Under the pieces are notes generated by a model, which worked only from the letters and a program-made list of their open reading frames with translations, had not been told where the DNA came from and ran no database searches. Shown in pieces: positions 16,776 through 29,323 of a DNA stretch of 64,000 nt. Origin of the DNA: Hyphomicrobiales bacterium (GTDB lineage Bacteria; Pseudomonadota; Alphaproteobacteria; Rhizobiales; Beijerinckiaceae). The stretch is from positions 194 through 64,193 of the forward strand of contig UBNE01000034.1 in NCBI GenBank assembly GCA_900466745.1, given 5' to 3'. A program made the position numbers and the translations under genes. Each line of letters starts with the position of its first letter. The first letter of the stretch is position 1.

Positions 16776-18287
16776 ATGACGACAGCGATCGAGATGGGAA
16801 CGACACGGACCGGCGAACCCGGCCTGCTCGATCTCCCCGAACTGCTGGCGACGCGGCTGCTCGTGCAGGGCAATTCCGGCTCCGGCAAGTCGCATCTGCT
16901 GCGCCGCCTGCTGGAGCAGAGCGCGCCGCTGGTGCAGCAGGCCGTGATCGACCCGGAGGGCGACTTCGTCTCGCTTGCCGACCAGTTCGGCCATGTCGTG
17001 GTCGACGCCGAATGCGGCGAGGCCGAATTGCAGCGCGTGGCGCTGCGCGTGCGCCAGCACCGCGTCTCGGTGGTGCTGAACCTCGAAAACCTCGAAGCCG
17101 ACGAGCAGTTGCGCGCCACCGCCGCCTTCCTCGGCGGGCTCTTCGACGTCGACCGCTCACTCTGGTTCCCGATGCTGATCGTCGTCGACGAGGCCCAGCT
17201 CTTCGCCCCCGTGATGGCGGGCGAGGCCTCCGACGAGGCGCGCCGGCTCTCGCTCGGCGCCATGACCAATCTGATGTGCCGCGGCCGCAAGCGCGGGCTC
17301 GCCGGCGTCATCGCGACGCAGCGCCTCGCCAAGCTCGCCAAGAACGTCGCGGCGGAGGCCTCCAACTTCCTGATGGGCCGCACCTTCCTCGACATCGACA
17401 TGCAGCGCGCCGCCGATTTGCTCGGCATGGACCGGCGCCAGGCGGAGATGTTCCGCGACCTCGAACGCGGCCAGTTCGTGGCGCTCGGCCCCGCTCTGTC
17501 GAAGCGGCCGCTGCCGCTCCGGATCGGCGCCGTCTCCTCGGTGGACCGCGGCGGCGCCCCCGGCCTGATGCCGCTGCCCGAGCAGGCGCCGGAAGAGGCC
17601 GGCAAGCTGATCTTCACGCCCGGCGAGGACGAGCCGCCGCCGCTGGCCCGTCCGGCGCGCCCCGCGCCGCGCCCGCGCCCCGACCCGACCGAGGTGCTGC
17701 GCCGGATCGAGACCTACCGCCCTGCCCCGCTGCCGGAGCCCGAGCCGGAGATCGAGCTGGAGCCGGAAGAGCGCGAGGCGATCATGACCGAGATCCTGCG
17801 CGAGCTGATGGCCGATCCCGAGGCGCAGTCGCGGCAGATCGCGGTACTCTACCAGGACTTCACCGTGCGCTGCCGGATGCGCCGGCTCGGCCGCACGCAT
17901 CTGAGCCTGGAGGAATTCCGCCGCCGGCTCGCCGTGGCGCGCGCCGGGGTCAGCGACAGCATCGCCGCGAGCGAAGGCTGGCAGGCCGCCGTCGCGGCGT
18001 CGGGCGCCTTGCCGGAGGATCTGCAGGGCCTGTTCCTGTTCATCGCCCGCACCGCGATCGAGGGCGGCTCCTGCCCGAGCGACGCGGAGCTGGCGCGGGT
18101 CTATGGCAGCCATTCGCCGAGCCGGGCGCGGCGGCTCCTCGGCTATATCGAGGAGCGCGGGCTGATCGTCTGCCATGTCGATTTCCGCGGCCAGCGCACG
18201 CTCGCCCTGCCGGCGCTCGGCGTCGAGACCGCACCCGGGCTGGCCCAGCCGCGCACGGCCGGCATGCCGCGCAGCGCGCGGGGCTAG
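16776..18287 (+). CDS. HerA-like (DUF87) ATP-binding protein, orphan
   Basis: A 503-residue ATPase of the HerA/FtsK-like DUF87 group. Walker A GNSGSGKS is at 32-39. Walker B LIVVDEAQ is at 134-141. RGRKRGLAGVIATQR follows, the region where this family has sensor and arginine-finger residues. Residues about 255-345 are a Pro/Glu-rich linker. The C-terminus (from about 350) is helical and may be winged-helix. True HerA works with the NurA nuclease in end resection, but no nurA or SIR2-type partner gene is adjacent, so this is an orphan. It sits where trpE usually precedes trpG in relatives and is preceded by repeat copy B. Confidence 0.84.
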   Translation: MTTAIEMGTTRTGEPGLLDLPELLATRLLVQGNSGSGKSHLLRRLLEQSAPLVQQAVIDPEGDFVSLADQFGHVVVDAECGEAELQRVALRVRQHRVSVVLNLENLEADEQLRATAAFLGGLFDVDRSLWFPMLIVVDEAQLFAPVMAGEASDEARRLSLGAMTNLMCRGRKRGLAGVIATQRLAKLAKNVAAEASNFLMGRTFLDIDMQRAADLLGMDRRQAEMFRDLERGQFVALGPALSKRPLPLRIGAVSSVDRGGAPGLMPLPEQAPEEAGKLIFTPGEDEPPPLARPARPAPRPRPDPTEVLRRIETYRPAPLPEPEPEIELEPEEREAIMTEILRELMADPEAQSRQIAVLYQDFTVRCRMRRLGRTHLSLEEFRRRLAVARAGVSDSIAASEGWQAAVAASGALPEDLQGLFLFIARTAIEGGSCPSDAELARVYGSHSPSRARRLLGYIEERGLIVCHVDFRGQRTLALPALGVETAPGLAQPRTAGMPRSARG

Positions 18288-18431
18288 GCAAAGAACCTCC
18301 GCCGCCATTCCGGGCTCTGCCCTGCGGGCCGCCCGGAAAGACGGAAGCGGCTCCTGCGCGTGGCCCCGTCGAAACTTGACCACCCCGCCCCCGAGCGTGC
18401 ATGACCTCAAGCCGCATACACGGGTCCGGCC

Positions 18432-19049
18432 ATGCGCGTTCTGTTGATCGACAACTACGACAGCTTCACCTGGAACCTGGTCCACCTTATCGGCGGGCTG
18501 GGAGCGGAGGTCGATGTCTGGCGCAACGACGCGCTCACGGTCGAGCAGGCGCTCGCCGGCGAGCACGACGCCATCGTGCTCTCGCCCGGGCCCTGCACCC
18601 CCGACGAAGCCGGAATCTGCCTCGATCTCGTCGGGCGGGGCGCGGGCGTGAAGCCGATCTTCGGCGTCTGCCTCGGCCTGCAGGCGATGGGCCAGGCCTT
18701 CGGCGGGAAGGTCGTGCGCTGCCCGGTGCCGATGCATGGCAAGGTCTCGCCGATCCGCCACCAGGCGCGCGGGATGTTCCGCGGCATCAACGGCCCGTTT
18801 CAAGCGACGCGCTATCACTCCCTCGTCGTCGAGCGCGAATCCTGCCCGCCGGTCTTCGCCATCGAGGCCGACACCGATGACGGCCTGATCATGGCCCTCT
18901 CGCACCGGGAGCTGCCGGTCCAGGGCGTCCAGTTCCATCCGGAAAGCATCGCTTCCGAGCATGGCGCGACGATCCTGCGGAATTTCCTCGATCTCGCGGA
19001 GCGATGGCAGAGCGAACGCGACGCCGCCGCCCTGACCCCTTCAGCCTGA
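18432..19049 (+). CDS. trpG: Anthranilate synthase glutamine amidotransferase subunit TrpG
   Basis: Class I glutamine amidotransferase that supplies ammonia to TrpE for anthranilate formation, the first committed tryptophan step; 205 residues. The oxyanion/catalytic motif GVCLGLQAMGQ has C80, and the partner residues H169 and E171 are in VQFHPES. The N-terminal LLIDNYDSFTWNLVHL is characteristic. In many bacteria the same subunit also serves aminodeoxychorismate synthase. The large subunit gene trpE is not in this window, unlike many relatives where it lies directly upstream. trpD follows after 15 bases. Confidence 0.96.
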   Translation: MRVLLIDNYDSFTWNLVHLIGGLGAEVDVWRNDALTVEQALAGEHDAIVLSPGPCTPDEAGICLDLVGRGAGVKPIFGVCLGLQAMGQAFGGKVVRCPVPMHGKVSPIRHQARGMFRGINGPFQATRYHSLVVERESCPPVFAIEADTDDGLIMALSHRELPVQGVQFHPESIASEHGATILRNFLDLAERWQSERDAAALTPSA

Positions 19050-19064
19050 TTCCGCAGAGTTATC

Positions 19065-20078
<1,014 letters not shown>

Positions 20079-20089
20079 GGAGATGGGTC

Positions 20090-20902
20090 GTGACCGACAT
20101 TCTCGCCAGGATCGAAGCCTATAAGCGGCAGGAGATCGCCGCCGCCAAGGCGGCGGTGCCGCAAGCCGAGATCGAGAAGCGCGCCGGCGCGGCGGCCCGG
20201 CCGCGCGGCTTCGCCGACGCGCTCGCCCGCAAGATCGCGGCGGGCGAGCCGGCGCTCATCGCCGAGATCAAGAAGGCGAGCCCGTCCAAGGGCCTGATCC
20301 GGGCCGATTTCGATCCGCCGGCGCTCGCCCGCGCCTATGCGGCGGGCGGCGCGGCCTGCCTCTCGGTGCTGACCGACGCGCCCTCCTTCCAGGGCCGCCC
20401 GGATTTCCTGACGGCCGCGCGCGAGGCCTCCGGCCTGCCGGCGCTGCGCAAGGATTTCCTCTACGACCCCTATCAGGTCTACGAGGCCCGCTCCTGGGGC
20501 GCCGACTGCATCCTGATCATCATGGCCGGCGTCGACGACGCCACCGCCCGGGCGCTCAACGACACCGCGCGCGCCCTAGGCATGGACGTGCTGGTCGAGG
20601 TGCACGACGACGCCGAGCTCGACCGGGCGCTCGCCCTCGAAAGCCGGCTGCTCGGCATCAACAACCGCGACCTGCGCAGCTTCCATGTCGATCTCGCCGT
20701 GACCGAGCGGCTGGCGCCGCGCGTGCCGCGCGACCGCATCGTCATCGGCGAGAGCGGCATCTTCAGCCATGCCGACGTCCAGCGCCTCAGCAAGGCCGGG
20801 GTGAACGGCTTCCTCGTCGGCGAGAGCCTGATGCGGCAGGATGACGTCGCCGCCGCGACGCGGGCCCTGCTCACCGGCGCGGCGCGCGAGAGCGCGGCGT
20901 GA
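20090..20902 (+). CDS. trpC: Indole-3-glycerol phosphate synthase TrpC
   Basis: TIM-barrel enzyme that decarboxylates and closes the ring of carboxyphenylamino-deoxyribulose phosphate to indole-3-glycerol phosphate; 270 residues, monofunctional (no TrpF domain). The motifs [21 protein letters not shown] and VIGESGI carry the catalytic Lys, Asn and Ser residues. The start is GTG at 20090, with a tgaggagatgg ribosome site just ahead. The stop TGA overlaps the GTG start of moaC by four bases, linking tryptophan synthesis with molybdopterin synthesis in one transcript. Confidence 0.97.
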   Translation: MTDILARIEAYKRQEIAAAKAAVPQAEIEKRAGAAARPRGFADALARKIAAGEPALIAEIKKASPSKGLIRADFDPPALARAYAAGGAACLSVLTDAPSFQGRPDFLTAAREASGLPALRKDFLYDPYQVYEARSWGADCILIIMAGVDDATARALNDTARALGMDVLVEVHDDAELDRALALESRLLGINNRDLRSFHVDLAVTERLAPRVPRDRIVIGESGIFSHADVQRLSKAGVNGFLVGESLMRQDDVAAATRALLTGAARESAA

Positions 20903-21384
20903 GCCGGCTCAGCCATCTCGACGCGCAGGGCCAGGCGCATATGGTCGATGTCGGCGGCAAGGCCGAGACGGCCCGCCTCGCCATCGCCGAGGGCAGCGTG
21001 GTGATGGCGCCGGAGACGGTCGCGATCGTCCGCGACGGCAACGCCAAGAAGGGCGACGTGCTCGGCACCGCGCGGCTCGCCGGCATCATGGCGGCCAAGC
21101 GCACCCATGAGCTGATCCCGCTCTGCCACCCGCTGCTGCTCGGCAAGATCGCCGTCGATCTGGCCCTGGACGAGGCCCTGCCCGGCGTGCGCGTGCGCGC
21201 CGAGGTCAGAATGAAGGGCCAGACCGGCGTCGAGATGGAGGCGCTGACCGCCGTCTCGGTCGCCTGCCTCACCGTCTACGACATGGTCAAGGCGGTCGAC
21301 CGGGCGATGCGGATCGAGAATATCCGCCTGCTGCACAAGTCCGGCGGACAATCCGGCGACTACGACGCCGGCGCGGCGGGCTGA
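20899..21384 (+). CDS. moaC: Cyclic pyranopterin monophosphate synthase MoaC
   Basis: Converts 3',8-cyclo-dihydro-GTP to cyclic pyranopterin monophosphate in molybdenum cofactor synthesis; 161 residues, a normal length. Motifs [24 protein letters not shown] and [15 protein letters not shown] hold the active-site residues. The GTG start at 20899 overlaps the trpC stop (GTGA). This fusion of trp and moa genes in a single transcription unit is common in Hyphomicrobiales. moeA follows 52 bases later. Confidence 0.97.
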   Translation: MSRLSHLDAQGQAHMVDVGGKAETARLAIAEGSVVMAPETVAIVRDGNAKKGDVLGTARLAGIMAAKRTHELIPLCHPLLLGKIAVDLALDEALPGVRVRAEVRMKGQTGVEMEALTAVSVACLTVYDMVKAVDRAMRIENIRLLHKSGGQSGDYDAGAAG

Positions 21385-21436
21385 GGCCCGGCGCGCCTTC
21401 CGGCAACCCAGACGCGATCGTCAAAGGCATCCCGAC

Positions 21437-22648
21437 ATGGCCCTCACCCCGGTTCCCGTCGCGCTCAAGGCCCTGCTCGACAGCGTTCCGGGACCGACCG
21501 GCAGCGAGACCCTGCCGCTGGCGCGCTGCGCCTGGCGGGTGCTCGCCGCCGATCTCGCCGCGCTTAGGACCCAGCCGCCCTTCGCCAACTCCGCCATGGA
21601 CGGCTACGCCGTCCGCGCCGGCGACATGGCAGCCGGCCGGCAACTGCGCGTCATCGGGGAATCGGCGGCCGGGCGGCGCTTCCGGGGCGGCATCGGCCCG
21701 GGCGAGGCCGTGCGCATCTTCACCGGCGCGCCGATGCCGGAGGGGGCCGACACCATCCTCATCCAGGAGAATGCCGAGGGCGTCGGCGGCGAGACGATCA
21801 CGGTGCGCGTGCCGGCCGCCAAGGGCCAGTTCCTGCGGCCGGCCGGGCTCGATTTCAGCGAGGGCGACGTGCCGCTGGCGGCCGGACGCGTGCTCGACAG
21901 CGCCGCCCTCGGGCTCGCCGCCGCCATGGGCTATCCGGAGCTGCGGGTACGCCGCAAGCCGCGCGTCGCGATCCTCGCCACCGGCGACGAGCTGGTGACG
22001 CCGGGCCAGCCGACCGGGCCGGACCAGATCGTCGCCTCGAACTCCTTCTCGCTGCTGGCGCTGGTCGAGAAGGCCGGCGGCGAAGCCCTCGATCTCGGCA
22101 TCGCCCGCGACGACCATGACGACCTCGCCGCCCGGATCGCCGCCGCGCGGGCGGCGGAGGCGGATGTCCTGATCACGCTGGGCGGCGCCTCGGTCGGCGA
22201 CCACGACCTCGTGCAGGAGGCCCTGACGCGGGCCGGGATGAGCCTCGGCTTCTGGAAGATCGCGATGCGCCCCGGCAAGCCGATGATGACCGGGCGGCTC
22301 GGGCGCATGGTCGTGCTCGGCCTGCCGGGCAATCCCGTCTCCTCGATCGTCTGCGGCCATCTCTTCGTGCTGCCGCTGATCGAAGCCCTGCTCGGCATGC
22401 CCGAGCCCGACCGCAGTCGCGCCATCCCCGCGATTCTCGGAAAAGATATGCCGGCTAATGACGAGCGCGAGGACTATGTCCGCTCCGATCTCGCCCTGAC
22501 TCCGGCGGGATGGGTCGCGACGCCGTTCGACAAGCAGGATTCCGCGATGCTCGGTACCCTCGCCCGGGCCAGGGCCCTGACGATCCGGCCGGCCCATTCG
22601 GAGCCGGCTAAGAAAGGCGAAGCCTGCCGGGTGCTGCGCCTGCGCTAG
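21437..22648 (+). CDS. moeA: Molybdopterin molybdotransferase MoeA
   Basis: Inserts molybdate into adenylylated molybdopterin; 403 residues, as expected. The N-terminal NSAMDGYAVRAGD is diagnostic. The central MoCF-binding domain has ILATGDELV and ITLGGASVGDHDLV. GLPGNPVSSIVC lies near the C-terminal domain. No MogA-type fusion is present. It lies downstream of moaC and upstream of lexA, and the 93-base gap before lexA carries the SOS box. Confidence 0.97.
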   Translation: MALTPVPVALKALLDSVPGPTGSETLPLARCAWRVLAADLAALRTQPPFANSAMDGYAVRAGDMAAGRQLRVIGESAAGRRFRGGIGPGEAVRIFTGAPMPEGADTILIQENAEGVGGETITVRVPAAKGQFLRPAGLDFSEGDVPLAAGRVLDSAALGLAAAMGYPELRVRRKPRVAILATGDELVTPGQPTGPDQIVASNSFSLLALVEKAGGEALDLGIARDDHDDLAARIAAARAAEADVLITLGGASVGDHDLVQEALTRAGMSLGFWKIAMRPGKPMMTGRLGRMVVLGLPGNPVSSIVCGHLFVLPLIEALLGMPEPDRSRAIPAILGKDMPANDEREDYVRSDLALTPAGWVATPFDKQDSAMLGTLARARALTIRPAHSEPAKKGEACRVLRLR

Positions 22649-22660
22649 CGGCTCCTTGCG

Positions 22661-22675
22661 GAACACAAAGCGAAC
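22661..22675 (-). promoter_or_regulatory. Alphaproteobacterial SOS (LexA) box
   Basis: On the minus strand the sequence reads GTTC-N7-GTTC exactly, the direct-repeat consensus for LexA in alphaproteobacteria (gaac-acaaagc-gaac on plus). It lies 67 bases before the lexA ATG. A second, one-mismatch site on the plus strand (gttc-tggcttt-gttt, 22685-22699) follows ten bases later. Both positions suit autorepression of lexA. Confidence 0.85.
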
Positions 22676-22741
22676 AGCTATAGTGTTCTGGCTTTGTTTC
22701 GAATCTGCACCGAACCGCCTTGGGGAGCGCCGGCGACGATC

Positions 22742-23452
22742 ATGCTGACACGCAAGCAACACGAACTCCTGCGCTTCATCCAGGAACGCTTGCGCGAGAG
22801 CGGCGTGCCTCCTTCCTTCGACGAGATGAAGGATGCGCTCGACCTGCGCTCGAAATCCGGCATTCACCGCTTGATCATGGCTCTGGAGGAGCGCGGCTTC
22901 ATCCGCCGCCTGCCCAACCGCGCACGGGCGCTCGAGGTCATCAAGATGCCGGAAGGGCTCGCCGGCCCGCAGCCGCGGCGCTTCAACCCCGCCGTCGTGC
23001 AGGGCGGCCTCGGCGCGCAGCCGAACCTTGCCAAGCCCCGCCCTGCCCCGGCCGAGGAGGATGCCCGGGCGCCGGTCTCGATCCCGGTGATGGGCCGCAT
23101 CGCCGCCGGCACGCCGATCTCGGCGATCCAGAGCCGCAGCCACACGGTTTCGCTGCCGCCCGACATGCTGGGCTCGGGCGAGCATTACGCGCTGGAGGTG
23201 CGGGGCGATTCGATGGTCGAAGCCGGGATCCTCGACGGCGACACCGTCGTCATCCGCCGGCAGGACACCGCCAATACCGGCGACATCATCGTCGCCCTGA
23301 TCGACGACGAGGAGGCGACGCTGAAGCGCCTGCGCCGGCGCGGCTCCTCGATCGCGCTCGAAGCCGCCAACCCGGCCTACGAGACCCGCGTCCTCGGCCC
23401 CGACCGCGTCAAGATCCAGGGCCGCCTCGTCAACCTGCTGCGGCGCTACTGA
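22742..23452 (+). CDS. lexA: SOS repressor LexA
   Basis: Self-cleaving repressor of the SOS regulon; 236 residues, the long alphaproteobacterial form. The N-terminal winged helix has [13 protein letters not shown] and the recognition helix near [16 protein letters not shown]. The extended linker (about 70-112) is Pro/Ala-rich. The RecA-stimulated cleavage bond is A122-G123 in RIAAGTP, with catalytic S157 (RGDSMVE) and K195 (EATLKRL). The ATG at 22742 is chosen because it opens exactly at the conserved N-terminus. Two LexA boxes upstream indicate autoregulation. Confidence 0.97.
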   Translation: MLTRKQHELLRFIQERLRESGVPPSFDEMKDALDLRSKSGIHRLIMALEERGFIRRLPNRARALEVIKMPEGLAGPQPRRFNPAVVQGGLGAQPNLAKPRPAPAEEDARAPVSIPVMGRIAAGTPISAIQSRSHTVSLPPDMLGSGEHYALEVRGDSMVEAGILDGDTVVIRRQDTANTGDIIVALIDDEEATLKRLRRRGSSIALEAANPAYETRVLGPDRVKIQGRLVNLLRRY

Positions 23453-23504
23453 GCCGCCTATCGACCGGCGGGTCCTGACCCTATCTGCTCGGTGAACGGA
23501 CCTG

Positions 23505-23575
23505 CCATGTCGTCCCGGGCGGAGCTGTCAGCCCGGGCGGAGCGGAGCGAAGACGGGGGATCGATTCCGGACGGC
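23505..23575. repeat. REP-like element between lexA and comEC
   Basis: Contains gtcgtcccgggcgg, a further cccgggcgg, and agcggagcgaagacggggga. This matches the opening of the element at 42081 (ggtcgtcttcccggacgg, gcgaagcgaagatccggg). The 23453-23671 gap between the convergent lexA and comEC genes holds no credible gene. Confidence 0.5.
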
Positions 23576-23671
23576 TAGGGCCTAGATCCGGATCGGGGCC
23601 GCTCGCGCGGCTTGTCCGGACTGACGGCGCGGTTCCGCGTCAAGGCGGTTCCGCGTTAAGTTGGCGCGCTC

Positions 23672-25945
23672 CTAGAGCGGGTCCGGGTCGCTGTCGGCCG
23701 GGCTCTCCGGCAAGGGCTGTGTCCGTGCGGCAGCCGGCTGCGCCGGAGCCGGCGGCTTGCGGCGGCTCCAGGGTCGCTCGCCGGCGCCGGCCTCCGAGGA
23801 ATCGCTTCTCCAGCCGCCTGGACTGCGATGGAGCGAGGTCGCCCCGTTGCGCGACAGGGCCATGCGATCGACCAGCATCGCGGCGCAAGGCGCGCTCCAC
23901 GGAATATTGGTGACGACGAGGTCGGCGCGGCGGCAGTCCTCGATGATCGCGACCCGGTCGCGCGCATAGGAGACGCTGCGCCCGTCGGCGGTGCGGGCGA
24001 TGCAGGCGCGGCTGTCGCAGGCGACGCCGCCGCGCAGCCCGGCATCCTCCGGCGAACGGTCGTCGCCGTCCGAGGCGAGCCATTGCTGGACCACGAAGCG
24101 GCTCGGCCGGCCGGCGATCGCCAGGCGGCCGTCGCTGCCGCGCACGGCGATGCCGGAACCGTCGCGCTCGATCAGGATCTCCGGCCGCTCCGGCTTCGCC
24201 GCGAAGGCGACGCCGAGCACCAGCGGGATCACGGCGAGCCAGCGCAGGCCGGTGGTCCAGAGCGTGAGCCAGAGCAGCGAGACGACGAAGGCGAGCAGGA
24301 CGCCGGGACCGAAGGCCGCGACGGTCACGGTCGAATGGTCGATGGTCGCGACCCCATGCGCGACCTTGAGCACGATCTCGGAGGCCAGGCCCATCAGCGC
24401 CCAGGCCGGCCAGTCCAGCCCGAAGGGATAGGCGATGACGCCGAACACCGCCGCAGGCATCACGCAGAGCGAGACGAAGGGCAGCGCCATGGCGTTGCCG
24501 AGCAGGCCGAAGGGATTGAAGGTCTGGAAGTGGAAGGCGCCGAAGGGCGCGGTCGCGGCCGTGGCCAGGATGGTGGTGACGAGGATGCCGAGCGAGGCGG
24601 TCCAGAGCGCCTGCAGCGGCCAGGGCAGGAGCGAGGGCGGCTGCGACGGGTCGCGCCGGTCCCAGCGCTCGGCGAAGGCGATCAGTGCCGCGACCGCGCC
24701 GAAGGACATCTGGAAGCTCGGCCCGAGCAGCGCGTCGGGTTCGCGCAGCAGCACGATGATCGCGGCGAGGGCGAGGTTGCGCATGCTGAGCGCCGCCCGG
24801 TCGACGAGGATCGCGCCCAGCATGACGAGCGTCATGATCAGCGAGCGCTCGGTGGCGACGTCGCTGCCGGAGAAGATGCAATAGGCCGTGGCGCCGAGCA
24901 TGGCGGCCAGCGCCGCGATCTTCTTCACCGGCCAGCCGAGCGCCAGCGTCTGCGACAGGGCCAGCAGGGCCCGCACCAGCCAGAAGATCGTCCCCGCCGC
25001 CAGCACCATGTGCAGGCCGGAGATCGAGACGATGTGATAGATGCCGGCGGCGCGCAGGTCGTTATTGGTCGCCTCGGTGATCAGGCCGCGCTTGCCGGTA
25101 ACGAGGGCCGCCGCCACCGCCCCGCCCTGCCCGCCGCCGACGCCGGCGATCCGTTCCGTCAGGGCGTTGCGGGCCTTGTCGATCGCGACATCGAGCGCAA
25201 GCCGCCATGGCCGCGCCTGCGGCGGCGGGCTGAGGACGATCTTGCCGGAGATGCTGCCGACGGCGCCGAGCCCGCGGAAGAAGGCGTCGCGGCCGAAATC
25301 ATAGCCGCCGGCCCGCGCCGGCCCCGGCGGCGGCAGGAGCCGCGCCGTCGCGGTGATGTGGTCGCCGGGCGCGACCGTGCCGCCCCGGATGTTGACCCGC
25401 ACCCGCTTCGGCCGGCTCCCGGCCGGCAGCCCGGCGATATCCGTCACCAGCAGGACCAGCCGGGCGCCTTTGTCGCGCGCCTCGACGCTTTCGACGAAGC
25501 CGCTCATCCTGCCGATGCGCGGCCGCTCCAGCATCGGCGCGGCGATGTCGGCCGTGCGCCAGACCCCGGCGGCGAAGCCGGCAAAGGCGGCCGCGAAGCC
25601 GATGCAGGTCGCGGCGAGGACAGGCCGCCTGCGCAGCATGACGGCGAGCCCCGCCGCCATCGCGAAGCCGGCGAGCGGCGCCCAGAGCGCGGGCTCCCGG
25701 TCGGCGGCGAAATAGAGCAGGATGCCGAGCCCCATCGCCACCGGCAGCCAGAGGAAGGGCCGGCGGCGCTCGATTTCCAGCGCGAGCGAGGCGGCGCCCC
25801 GACGCCCCAGCGCCCGGAAGCCCGCGGCGAGCGCCGGGCGGCCGAGAGCGAAAGGCGGCAGGCGCGCCGGCAGCATGCCGGCGACGGCCCTCGACGCCCC
25901 CCGGCGTCCCGGCGATGCGGCTTGCCTCGCCATCCCGGCTGCCAT
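23672..25945 (-). CDS. comEC: ComEC/Rec2-family DNA-uptake channel protein
   Basis: A 757-residue polytopic inner-membrane protein of the ComEC/Rec2 family, the channel for single-stranded DNA during natural transformation. An N-terminal DUF4131 region (about 55-215) precedes the competence domain. The latter contains [32 protein letters not shown], whose SGLHM is the family hallmark, and about ten membrane helices. The C-terminal part (about 600-757) is soluble but lacks an HxHxDH metallo-beta-lactamase motif. The upstream ATG at 25945 is used; in-frame ATGs at 25933 and further in are alternatives. Whether the cell is naturally transformable is not shown. Confidence 0.9.
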   Translation of the reverse strand: MAAGMARQAASPGRRGASRAVAGMLPARLPPFALGRPALAAGFRALGRRGAASLALEIERRRPFLWLPVAMGLGILLYFAADREPALWAPLAGFAMAAGLAVMLRRRPVLAATCIGFAAAFAGFAAGVWRTADIAAPMLERPRIGRMSGFVESVEARDKGARLVLLVTDIAGLPAGSRPKRVRVNIRGGTVAPGDHITATARLLPPPGPARAGGYDFGRDAFFRGLGAVGSISGKIVLSPPPQARPWRLALDVAIDKARNALTERIAGVGGGQGGAVAAALVTGKRGLITEATNNDLRAAGIYHIVSISGLHMVLAAGTIFWLVRALLALSQTLALGWPVKKIAALAAMLGATAYCIFSGSDVATERSLIMTLVMLGAILVDRAALSMRNLALAAIIVLLREPDALLGPSFQMSFGAVAALIAFAERWDRRDPSQPPSLLPWPLQALWTASLGILVTTILATAATAPFGAFHFQTFNPFGLLGNAMALPFVSLCVMPAAVFGVIAYPFGLDWPAWALMGLASEIVLKVAHGVATIDHSTVTVAAFGPGVLLAFVVSLLWLTLWTTGLRWLAVIPLVLGVAFAAKPERPEILIERDGSGIAVRGSDGRLAIAGRPSRFVVQQWLASDGDDRSPEDAGLRGGVACDSRACIARTADGRSVSYARDRVAIIEDCRRADLVVTNIPWSAPCAAMLVDRMALSRNGATSLHRSPGGWRSDSSEAGAGERPWSRRKPPAPAQPAAARTQPLPESPADSDPDPL

Positions 25946-26130
25946 CCCCTGGCGGCCGCCTTCCGGCAGCCCTTCCCTCGGCCGGCCGGTTTCGCATTGA
26001 GCGCTTAACCGCCCGGCGAAGCCATGTTACAGGGCGCGCGCCGGTTGTCATGCCCGCTGCGGCGGATAGGGCACGCCGTTCCCCATGTCTCGCCCCGGGC
26101 GGATTCGCCGCCCGGCTGGAGTTGCCTTCC

Positions 26131-27549
26131 ATGAGCAATGCCGTCGTCACGCGCTTTGCGCCGTCCCCGACCGGATTCCTGCATATCGGCGGCGCCCGCA
26201 CCGCGCTGTTCAACTGGCTCTATGCGCGCCGCCACGGCGGCAAGATGCTGCTGCGCATCGAGGATACCGACCGCGAACGCTCGACCCACGCCGCGATCGC
26301 CGCGATTCTCGACGGGCTGGAATGGCTCGGCCTCGATTGGGACGGGCAGACCGTCTACCAGTTCCAGCGCGCCGCGCGCCACCGCGAGGTGGCCGAGCAG
26401 ATGCTCGCCGCCGGCAAGGCCTATTACTGCTATGCGAGCCAGGCCGAGCTCGAGGAGATGCGCGAGAAGGCCCGCGCCGAGGGCAAGCCGCTGCGCTATG
26501 ACGGGCGCTGGCGCGACCGCGACCCGGCGACGGCGCCGGCCGGCGTCAAGCCGGTGATCCGCCTCAGGGCGCCGCAGACCGGCGAGACGGTGGTGAACGA
26601 CGAGGTCCAGGGCCGCGTCGTCTGGCAGAACGAGAATCTCGACGATCTCGTGCTGCTGCGTTCGGACGGCACGCCGACCTATATGCTCGCCGTGGTGGTC
26701 GACGACCACGACATGGGCGTGACCCATATCATCCGCGGCGACGACCACCTGACCAACGCCGCCCGCCAGACCCAGATCTACGACGCGCTCGGCTGGGACG
26801 TGCCGAGCATGTCGCATATCCCGCTGATCCACGGGCCGGACGGCGCCAAGCTCTCGAAGCGCCACGGCGCGCTCGGCGTCGACGCCTATCGCTCGATGGG
26901 CTACCTGCCGGTGGCGCTGCGCAACTATCTGCTGCGGCTGGGCTGGAGCCATGGCGACCAGGAGATCTTCTCGACGCAGGAGATGATCGCGCTGTTCAAC
27001 CTGTCCTCGATCGGCCGCTCGCCGGCGCGCTTCGACTACGCCAAGCTGGAGAACCTGAACGGGCTCTATATGCGCCAGTCGAGCGATCGTGATCTGCTCG
27101 AGGCGCTGAAGGTGATCCTGCCCGAGATCGGCCCGGCGCGGGGGCTGGCTCCGACGCTCCCGCCCGAGCTGGAAGCCAGGTTCCTCGCCGCCATGCCGGG
27201 GCTGAAGGAGCGGGCCAAGACGCTGGTCGAACTGCTCGACAGCGCCTTCTACCTCTATGCGCAGCGCCCGCTGAAGCTCGACGACAAGGCCCGCGGCCTG
27301 CTCGACGAGACCGCGCGCGGGCGCCTGCCGGCGATCGCCGGCAGGCTCGCCGCCGTGGCGGAATGGGCGCCGGCGCCGCTGGAGGCCGCTGTCCGCGCCT
27401 ATGTCGAGGAAACCGGCATCAAGCTCGGCCAGGCGGCGCAGCCGCTGCGGGCCGCCCTGACGGGCCGGGCCATGTCGCCGGGGCTGTTCGACGTCATGGC
27501 GGTTCTCGGCCGCGAGGAGACGCTGGCGCGGCTGGCCGACCAGGGCTGA
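26131..27549 (+). CDS. gltX: Glutamyl-tRNA synthetase
   Basis: Class I aminoacyl-tRNA synthetase charging tRNA-Glu; 472 residues. The HIGH motif appears as LHIGG at 17-21 within [19 protein letters not shown], and the second class I motif KLSKRHG is at 240-246. Alphaproteobacteria often have two GluRS genes, one of which may be non-discriminating or specialised; which one this is cannot be told here. The ATG at 26131 is preferred because it starts directly at the conserved N-terminal strand. It is divergent from comEC and followed by gltA on the same strand. Confidence 0.96.
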   Translation: MSNAVVTRFAPSPTGFLHIGGARTALFNWLYARRHGGKMLLRIEDTDRERSTHAAIAAILDGLEWLGLDWDGQTVYQFQRAARHREVAEQMLAAGKAYYCYASQAELEEMREKARAEGKPLRYDGRWRDRDPATAPAGVKPVIRLRAPQTGETVVNDEVQGRVVWQNENLDDLVLLRSDGTPTYMLAVVVDDHDMGVTHIIRGDDHLTNAARQTQIYDALGWDVPSMSHIPLIHGPDGAKLSKRHGALGVDAYRSMGYLPVALRNYLLRLGWSHGDQEIFSTQEMIALFNLSSIGRSPARFDYAKLENLNGLYMRQSSDRDLLEALKVILPEIGPARGLAPTLPPELEARFLAAMPGLKERAKTLVELLDSAFYLYAQRPLKLDDKARGLLDETARGRLPAIAGRLAAVAEWAPAPLEAAVRAYVEETGIKLGQAAQPLRAALTGRAMSPGLFDVMAVLGREETLARLADQG

Positions 27550-27852
27550 GGCGGCGCCGGAGGGAGGCCGCCGCGCGGGCCCAGGCATGCGCGGAAGGCG
27601 GCGTGAACCGCCTTTCGGCTCTGTTGAATGCATGGGGCAAATGGTCTAGTGACGCGCAAGTGCATTGCGCCGCGACACGGTGCGACGTGCGAATATTGCT
27701 TGTCCATCAGTCGCATGCATTGCCATTGCCCCTCCCGCTGACATGCTCTCGTCACGTCGGCCCGTTCGGATGAAGGACTACCCGCAGAGCGCCGCGGACG
27801 GGGCACGCAAAAGGCGGCTGAACGGCAGCGAGCCTTGAAAGGATCGGTATCG
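27550..27852 (+). promoter_or_regulatory. gltA upstream region
   Basis: This 303-base gap holds no gene. It is less GC-rich than its surroundings near 27680-27740 and contains several copies of the word gcattgc (27662, 27716-27725). The gltA promoter is likely here, but no clear consensus elements could be fixed. Confidence 0.4.
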
Positions 27853-29142
<1,290 letters not shown>

Positions 29143-29166
29143 GCGCGGCTCCGGACCCGGAAACGA

Positions 29167-29194
29167 GGGCGCGGCTCCGGCCGCGCCCTTTTTT
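29167..29194 (+). terminator. Rho-independent terminator of gltA
   Basis: A nine-pair GC stem (gggcgcggc/gccgcgccc) around tccg, followed by six T residues, 25 bases past the gltA stop. Confidence 0.93.
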
Positions 29195-29323
29195 CATGCG
29201 GGTTCCGGTTCGCCGCCGCGACAAGCGGCAGGCACGCGGCCGGGGGAACAAGATGCGTTCGCCCCCCTCCGGCCTTCGCTCAGCGCGCGGCCGCGACCGG
29301 AGAATCCGCGGGACGACGGGCGC

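Noticed and set aside
18288..18431. Trp leader peptide and attenuator before trpG
   Set aside because: The 144-base gap has no Trp-codon run and no terminator-like pair of hairpins.
23828..26008. A 726-codon plus-strand frame antisense to comEC
   Set aside because: Composition artefact of GC-rich DNA; comEC has strong motifs on the other strand.
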